A DNA stretch of 22,318 nt from an uncultured Opitutia bacterium. GTDB lineage: Bacteria; Verrucomicrobiota; Verrucomicrobiia; Opitutales; UBA953. Positions within the stretch are counted from its first letter, which is position 1, and each line of letters starts with the position of its first letter. The notes under the pieces were generated by a model. It searched no databases. It was not told the origin of the DNA and saw nothing but the letters and a program-made list of their open reading frames with translations. Of this stretch, positions 15,285-19,903 are shown piece by piece. Location: assembly GCA_903868455.1 (NCBI GenBank), contig CAIPVK010000225.1, forward strand, positions 1 to 22,318, in the 5' to 3' direction. The position numbers were made by a program, and so were the translations under genes.

Positions 15285-15344
15285 CTAAATCCTCCGTCTC
15301 CTCCGCCTCCTCGTCATCCTCGGAATCCTCTTTTTCCAAGCCTT

Positions 15345-15375
15345 GGCGCGAAAAAGGGGCCGGTTTCCCGGCCCC
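15345..15375 (-). terminator. Rho-independent terminator of the first PATR gene
   Basis: On the minus strand an 8-bp perfect stem (GGGGCCGG, loop GAAA, CCGGCCCC; 15356-15375) is followed by TTTTTCGCGCC. The GAAA tetraloop adds stability. It is 33 bp past the stop of the gene at 15409-19362. Confidence 0.87.
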
Positions 15376-15397
15376 CTGGTCACCCACCGTTTCTTTC

Positions 15398-15423
15398 CTT
15401 TGAATTCTTTACTTTGAATTCTT
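15398..15423. repeat. 14-bp-period duplication across the PATR gene stop codon
   Basis: CTTTGAATTCTT occurs at 15398-15409 and again at 15412-15423. The second copy encodes the last residues (Lys-Asn-Ser-Lys) and the first reaches into the stop codon. The 27-bp stretch 15398-15424 also matches the composite-repeat block 15141-15167 at 20 of 27 positions, so the gene's end may be built from repeat DNA. Confidence 0.6.
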
Positions 15424-18400
15424 CCTCCGGCGCCGGATCGCCGCGCCGGCGAGGGCGAGGCCGCCGAGCATCAGGCCGTAGGTCGAGGGCTCGGGAATGG
15501 GGGCGTACTGAAGCTCGAGGGTGTTGGTCGAGGTGTTGTTGAACACCGTGAAGCTGCCGGTGACCGCGTTGCCGTTGGCATCCTCGAAGGCCGAGGTGTC
15601 GATGGTGAAGAGGTCCGAGATGCTGCCCGTGTAGGACGCGGGCAGGGTCAGCGTGGCGTAGGTGAACAACTCGTAGATGTAGGCCGTCGAGCCGTCGAAC
15701 CCGGCCAGCGGACCCTGGGTGGAAGGCAGGGCCGAGAGCGAGATGAGGTTGAGCGTGTAACGGCTGACGTTGGTGAGCGCGGACAAGTCCAGCTCGCCCG
15801 TCACGGTGACCGCGTCGTAAGCCGTGCCACGGGTGCCGGTGGCCGCGAAGAACTCGACCTGCATGTCGGCGCCGCCCGCGAGGTCGGCTGTGCCGGTGGT
15901 CACCAGGCCGGGCGAGTTACCCGGGGCGAGGATCGAGCCGGCGGACTGGACAATCGAGCCGACCGTGCCCGAGCCCTTGAGGGTCGAGCCCGAGGCGACC
16001 GTGATGGAGGCCCCCGAGTTGACCGCGGTGTTGGAGGCACCGTCGAGGTCGAGGGTGGAGGAGCCGTCGACGGTCAAGGCGCCGGAGTAGTTGTCCAAGC
16101 CGGTGAGCTCGCCGCCCTCGAAGGTGATCGCGCGGTTGAATCCGGCCTGGATCGAGGCGGAGTTGCCCGCGGTGAGGCGGACCTTGCCGGCGCCGATCGA
16201 GGAGGTGAGGGCGATACCCGAGCCGACCACCTCGACGTTGCCGGTGAAATTGGCGCCGGTGATGGCGCCGCCGGTGAACTTCACCGCGCGGCTGGAGGCG
16301 GCGTTGCCGAAGTCCAGGGTGCCTCCGGAGGCCACCTCGAGCTCGCCGGCGTGGGTGCCGCCGCTGACGTCGAGGTTACCCTTCACCTTGATCTTGCCGT
16401 TGTAGGAGCCGAGGCCGTTGAGCGACCCGCCCTCGAAAACGATGTCCTTGGTGACACCGGCCAGGTTGACGGTGGCGCCGGCGGCGACCTTGACCTCGGT
16501 CACGCCCTCCAGGCCGTTGATGACGGTCGAGTCGACCGTGCCGCTGAGCTGGATGGTGCCGGCGGCGGCCCAGGCGGAGGAATTGGCCAGCGAACCGCCG
16601 GAGAGGACGATGACATTGGTCGGGGCGAGGTTGTTCAGGTCGAGCACGCCGCCCGAGACCGCGACGTTGCCTGAGCCGAGGGAGGCGATATCGCCGATGC
16701 GGAGGGTGCCGGCCGAGACCGTGGTGCCGCCCGAATAGGTGTTCGCGTTGGAGAGGACCACGAGGCCCTCGCCGGTCTTGGTCACGGAGCCCGCGCCGGA
16801 AAGGACGCCGGAGAAGGTGGCCGTGCCCGAGGCGGCGGCGGTCAGCGTGGCGGCGCCGTTGACGGCGATGGCGCCGGAGAAGGTGGCCGCGCCGGCCTCG
16901 GCGAGGCCCAGGGTGCCGGAACCGGCGCCGGCGCCGGCACCCGAGAAGGTGTGGCTGCCGAGATTGGAGGCGGTGTCCGAGGCGAAGGAGATCCAATCGG
17001 AGCCTAGGGAGACCAGCCCGCCGGTGGGATTCCCGACGCTGACGGAAGCGGAGCGGACGAGGGTGGCGTTGACGGTGGTGTTGCCGCCGGAGGTCCAGCC
17101 GGTGCCCGGATCATTGCCGATGACGCCGACCACGTCGACTTGGGTGCCGTCCACCAGCTGGAGGGCGACGGCGTCGTTGCCGTTGTAGTTGAGACCGACG
17201 GTGACGCCGGTGACGCCGTTGGGCAGCGTCAGCGCGGCGGAGCTGGCCTGGAGGACGACGACGGAACCGGCGGCGAGGCTGCCGCTCAGGGCGAGGGGCG
17301 TGTTGGGAGTGACAGCGCCGTTGGCGTAGATGGCCAAGCGGTACCCTGAGAGGTCGACGGTGGCGCCGGTGGCGTTGTAGAGCTCAAGGTACTTGTTGTT
17401 GGAGGAGCCCTCCACGTACTCCGAGATGAAGAGCCCGCCCGCGGCGCCCAAGGTGAGGGAGCGCGCGAGATCGAGGCCGGCGTTGAGGAGGATGCCGCCG
17501 CCGTTGACCGTGACGGAACCCGAGCCGAGGGCGGAGGCCGAGCCGAGACGCAGGGCGCCGCCGCCGACGTTCACCGCGCCCGAGAAGGTGTTGGCGTTGG
17601 ACAGGGTGACAACGCCTGCGCCGAGCTTGGAGAGGGAACCCGTGCCCGAGATGGAACCCGAGAAGGTGCCGTCATCCGCCTGGCTGAAGACGAGGGCGGC
17701 ATTGTTGACGATCGAGCCCTGGAGCGAGGCGGTCGATCCGAGGAGCGAGCCGGCCGAGACCGTGGTGCCTCCTGAGTAGCTGTTGGAGCCCGAGAGGGTC
17801 AGGGCGCCGGCGCCGGACTTGGTCAACGCGCCGGTGCCGGAGATGGCGCCGGAGGCGGAGGTGTTGTTGCTGCGGTTGAAGGCGAGGGTCGTCCCGGAGC
17901 CGAGGGCGACGTCGCCCGAGAGGGAGCCGGTGGTGGAGCCGGAGCCGACCTGGAGGGTGCCGGCCGAGACCGTGGTGCCGCCGGAGTGCCCGAGGCTGCC
18001 GGTGACGGTGAGGGTGCCGTTGCCCGACTTGGTCAGGGAGCCCGTGCCGGACACGGAGCCGGCATAGGTACCCGTCGTCGCCTGGGCGAAGGTGACGGCG
18101 GCGTTGTTCACGATCCCGCCCTGGAGCGAGGCCGTGTCGCCGATGAGGGAACCCGCCGAGACGGTGGTGCCGCCCGAGTAAGTGTTGGCACCCGAGAGGG
18201 TCAGGGCGCCGGCGCCCGACTTGGCCAGCGAGCCCGTGCCGGAGATGGCGCCCGAGTAGGTGGCGTCCGTGGCTTGGTCGAGCACGAGCGCGCCGTTGTT
18301 GGTGACGGCTCCGGAGAGGCTGGCGGTGGAGGCGGTCAAGGTGCCGGCGGCGATGGTGGTGCCGCCGGTGTAGGAGTTGGCGCCCGAGAGGACGAGGCTG

Positions 18401-19362
18401 CCCGCCCCCGCCTTGGTCAGGCCGGCGCTGCCGGCGATGACGGACGAGACAGTGGCGGTCACGCCGAAGTCGGTCGTGAGGGTGTTGTTGGCGGCGGAGG
18501 CGCCGGAGAGGGTGAGGGTGTCTCCCGAGAGGATGTAGCCGGTGGTCGAGAACTGGAGGCCGGAGGCGACGGAGACGCCGCCGGAGATCGCGACCGTGCC
18601 GGCCGTGCCGGCGAAGACCACGGTGCCGGAACCGATGCCGAGCCCCGAGGTGGCGTAGGTGGCGTCGGTGGCGAAGGTGGTCGAGGACGAGGTCCAGGTG
18701 CCGGCGCCGCCGGAACCCGAGCCGGCCCAGTACAGACCGGTGGAGGGGTTCTGTGCGGGAGGCGTGGTGCTGTTCAGCGTACCGGCGAAGGTAAGCGCCC
18801 CGGCGAGGCCGGCCGAGCCGCCCGCGGCCTCGGCGGACCAGCTGTAGAGCCGAAACTCGATGGTGGTGCCGGCGGCGAGGGAGCCGAGGTTCAGGATGTT
18901 GCCCGTGTACAGGGTCGTGTTATCGGCGTGGGAAAGGACCCCTGAAGTGTTGGTGACACCGGTGGCTAGGGTGTCGTAGACCGCGAGGTCCGACGCGAAA
19001 TTGTCCTGGCTCGAGCGCCAGGCCCAGTTCCTGGTGCCGGTGCCGCTTCGGCCGACACCGAAGGTGATGGTGGACATGTCGATCTCGTAGCCATCGGCGG
19101 CGGTGAGCGAGAAGCCGATGTAGTCGCCGGTGTCGATGGAGGTGGCGGTGGTCCAGTTGGTGGCGCGGAAGTTACCGGTGCTGCTGCTCGTGGTGATGCC
19201 GGCGGACTTGACGATCGCGCCCTCGGTAAGGTTGGCGATGTCGGTGCCGTTGTAGGCGAAGGAGGAGACGTTACCGGAGGACCCGAAGGTGTAGGTCCCG
19301 GTGAAGGACTGCGCGTTTAGCGCGGTCCCGGCGGCGATGAGGAGGGCGGTGGTGAGACGCAT
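15409..19362 (-). CDS. Giant PATR beta-helix protein with lamin-tail domain and PEP-CTERM anchor
   Basis: A 1317-residue secreted protein. Residues 1-18 (MRLTTALLIAAGTALNAQ) are a signal peptide. About 19-200 is a beta-sandwich-like domain with RSSQDNFASDL, seen in other PEP-CTERM proteins. From about 315 come autotransporter-associated beta-strand repeats of the type GAGALTLSGANTYSGGTTVSAGSL, starting near 316, 382, 445, 515, 582 and 864, predicting a long beta-helix. Between the fifth and sixth lies a lamin-tail-like domain (about 640-808): FISEYVEGSSNNKYLELYN, GLNYNGNDAVALQLVDG, DVVGVIGNDPGTGW. The stretch SILAPGNSPG and the last beta domain precede the PEP-CTERM signal at 1288-1317 (IPEPSTYG, hydrophobic helix, RRRRKNSK). 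Export and exosortase processing are inferred; the role is probably surface or matrix structure. No C-terminal autotransporter barrel is present, so it is not a type V protein. Start ATG 19362 fits the signal peptide. Own terminator downstream. Confidence 0.9.
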   Translation of the reverse strand: MRLTTALLIAAGTALNAQSFTGTYTFGSSGNVSSFAYNGTDIANLTEGAIVKSAGITTSSSTGNFRATNWTTATSIDTGDYIGFSLTAADGYEIDMSTITFGVGRSGTGTRNWAWRSSQDNFASDLAVYDTLATGVTNTSGVLSHADNTTLYTGNILNLGSLAAGTTIEFRLYSWSAEAAGGSAGLAGALTFAGTLNSTTPPAQNPSTGLYWAGSGSGGAGTWTSSSTTFATDATYATSGLGIGSGTVVFAGTAGTVAISGGVSVASGLQFSTTGYILSGDTLTLSGASAANNTLTTDFGVTATVSSVIAGSAGLTKAGAGSLVLSGANSYTGGTTIAAGTLTASTASLSGAVTNNGALVLDQATDATYSGAISGTGSLAKSGAGALTLSGANTYSGGTTVSAGSLIGDTASLQGGIVNNAAVTFAQATTGTYAGSVSGTGSLTKSGNGTLTVTGSLGHSGGTTVSAGTLQVGSGSTTGSLSGDVALGSGTTLAFNRSNNTSASGAISGTGALTKSGAGALTLSGSNSYSGGTTVSAGSLLGSTASLQGSIVNNAALVFSQADDGTFSGSISGTGSLSKLGAGVVTLSNANTFSGAVNVGGGALRLGSASALGSGSVTVNGGGILLNAGLDLARSLTLGAAGGLFISEYVEGSSNNKYLELYNATGATVDLSGYRLAIYANGAVTPNTPLALSGSLAAGSVVVLQASSAALTLPNGVTGVTVGLNYNGNDAVALQLVDGTQVDVVGVIGNDPGTGWTSGGNTTVNATLVRSASVSVGNPTGGLVSLGSDWISFASDTASNLGSHTFSGAGAGAGSGTLGLAEAGAATFSGAIAVNGAATLTAAASGTATFSGVLSGAGSVTKTGEGLVVLSNANTYSGGTTVSAGTLRIGDIASLGSGNVAVSGGVLDLNNLAPTNVIVLSGGSLANSSAWAAAGTIQLSGTVDSTVINGLEGVTEVKVAAGATVNLAGVTKDIVFEGGSLNGLGSYNGKIKVKGNLDVSGGTHAGELEVASGGTLDFGNAASSRAVKFTGGAITGANFTGNVEVVGSGIALTSSIGAGKVRLTAGNSASIQAGFNRAITFEGGELTGLDNYSGALTVDGSSTLDLDGASNTAVNSGASITVASGSTLKGSGTVGSIVQSAGSILAPGNSPGLVTTGTADLAGGADMQVEFFAATGTRGTAYDAVTVTGELDLSALTNVSRYTLNLISLSALPSTQGPLAGFDGSTAYIYELFTYATLTLPASYTGSISDLFTIDTSAFEDANGNAVTGSFTVFNNTSTNTLELQYAPIPEPSTYGLMLGGLALAGAAIRRRRKNSK
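15426..15498 (-). repeat. 73-bp PEP-CTERM-coding segment identical to 19948-20020
   Basis: The DNA coding IPEPSTYG through the Arg cluster is identical over 73 bases in the two PATR genes, third codon positions included, while the flanking coding sequence diverges at once. The equivalent segment of the small PEP-CTERM gene (11101-11180) matches the second copy at 71 of 80 positions. Confidence 0.85.
17560..18440 (-). repeat. Internal ~200-bp tandem repeats in the PATR coding region
   Basis: Five consecutive PATR units begin about every 63-70 codons (near residues 316, 382, 445, 515, 582). They are similar at DNA level, for example the segments around 17757-17850 and 18158-18250. The array could expand or contract by recombination. 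Boundaries are approximate. Confidence 0.65.
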
Positions 19363-19585
19363 GGCGAGGAAGGGTGCGGATGAGAACGTGCCCTTCGGCC
19401 CGCAAACCCGAAGCCCAAACTCGCTTACGTACGGTTAAGATTACACGCGGGTTTCGTAACCAATGTCACATGGGTTGGCGGGGCGGATGAATTGGCATGG
19501 AGGGGGTGCAACCGCCAGGGAGTTGGGCGTACAAATTTCGACAGTTTTACTTTTTTTTATCCGAGGCCCGCCCTCCATCCCCTTG
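19363..19585. promoter_or_regulatory. Leader/promoter region of the first PATR gene
   Basis: This 223-bp stretch upstream of the PATR ATG must carry its promoter. It is AT-richer at 19425-19470 and has a T8 run near 19552-19559. On the minus strand TAATCT (19438-19443) could be a -10, but the best -35 candidates are 18-21 bases away and poor, so no promoter is fixed. No open frame here is credible. Confidence 0.35.
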
Positions 19586-19617
19586 ACTTTGAACTCTTTC
19601 ATCTGAAATCTGTCCCA

Positions 19618-19648
19618 GGTAGGGGCATGGTTACGCCCATGCCCTACC
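19618..19648. repeat. REP palindrome with GTAG at one end and CTAC at the other
   Basis: GGTAGGG (19618-19624) pairs with CCCTACC (19642-19648), and CATGG (19626-19630) with CCATG (19637-19641), leaving one bulged G and the loop TTACGC. The stem is 12 bp in total, including both GTAG ends. Confidence 0.7.
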
Positions 19649-19681
19649 AGCGGGGTCAGCGGTGCCAGCGGTGGCAGCGGA

Positions 19682-19701
19682 GGGGCCTGCGGCCCCGGTA
19701 G
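19682..19701. repeat. TGC-loop hairpin with trailing GTAG, copy D
   Basis: GGGGCC (19682-19687), loop TGC, GGCCCC (19691-19696), then GGTAG. It is the structural twin of 15264-15284 with two paired base changes in the stem. Confidence 0.7.
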
Positions 19702-19757
19702 CGGATTCCTCCGCCTCCTCCGGCTCCTCCCCATCCTCCGAATCCTCGCACCCCCTA

Positions 19758-19853
19758 GGTCACGGACGTAGCCGCGACCCTACCCGATACATGCGGTCCG
19801 TTCGGCGAGCGGACCCTACCCAAGGCACGGACGGCTCGGAGAGCCATCCCTAC
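19758..19853 (-). repeat. Array of three REP hairpins, minus orientation
   Basis: Three different hairpins follow one another, each ending in CTAC (GTAG on the minus strand). The first is GGTCACGG/CCGCGACC at 19758-19779 with one mismatch. The second is GGTCCG/CGGACC at 19795-19815. The third is GGACGGCTC/GAGCCATCC at 19829-19849 with loop GGA and one mismatch. Stems differ almost completely in sequence, while the CCCTAC ending is constant in all. Confidence 0.75.
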
Positions 19854-19881
19854 CAAAATCAAGGGCGGCCGAAGCCGCCCT
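19854..19881 (-). terminator. Rho-independent terminator of the second PATR gene
   Basis: On the minus strand an 8-bp perfect stem (AGGGCGGC, loop TTCG, GCCGCCCT; 19862-19881) is followed by the modest T-rich stretch TGATTTTGG. The UUCG tetraloop is typical of stable terminators. It lies 22 bp after the stop at 19904. Confidence 0.8.
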
Positions 19882-19903
19882 CGCGAGGTCGATGCCCTTT
19901 GGA

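Larger units (their letters stand above)
15141..15330. repeat. Composite intergenic repeat, copy C
   Basis: Modules in order: a 27-bp AT-rich block at 15141-15167, identical to 19586-19612; 6 bases; a REP hairpin doublet (15174-15225); a block with GGTCAGCGGTGGCAGCGG at about 15231-15263; a TGC-loop hairpin followed by GTAG (15264-15284); and a pyrimidine block rich in CTCCGCCTC to 15330. Copy D at 19586-19748 has the same order and the same 6-base spacing but other hairpins. No open frame is conserved, so this is non-coding DNA. Confidence 0.75.
19586..19748. repeat. Composite intergenic repeat, copy D
   Basis: Same modular order as 15141-15330. A 27-bp block identical to copy C (19586-19612) is followed by 6 bases, one REP palindrome (19618-19648), a block with GGCAGCGG motifs to 19681, a TGC-loop hairpin followed by GTAG (19682-19701) and a pyrimidine block to about 19748. 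The REP slot holds one long hairpin here instead of the doublet in copy C. Confidence 0.75.

Noticed and set aside
15409..19362. Type V autotransporter
   Set aside because: The PATR repeats occur in autotransporters, but the C terminus is a PEP-CTERM signal and no beta-barrel domain is present.
19438..19470. Sigma-70 promoter for the first PATR gene
   Set aside because: TAATCT has no acceptable -35 at 16-18 bases; too weak to list as a promoter.
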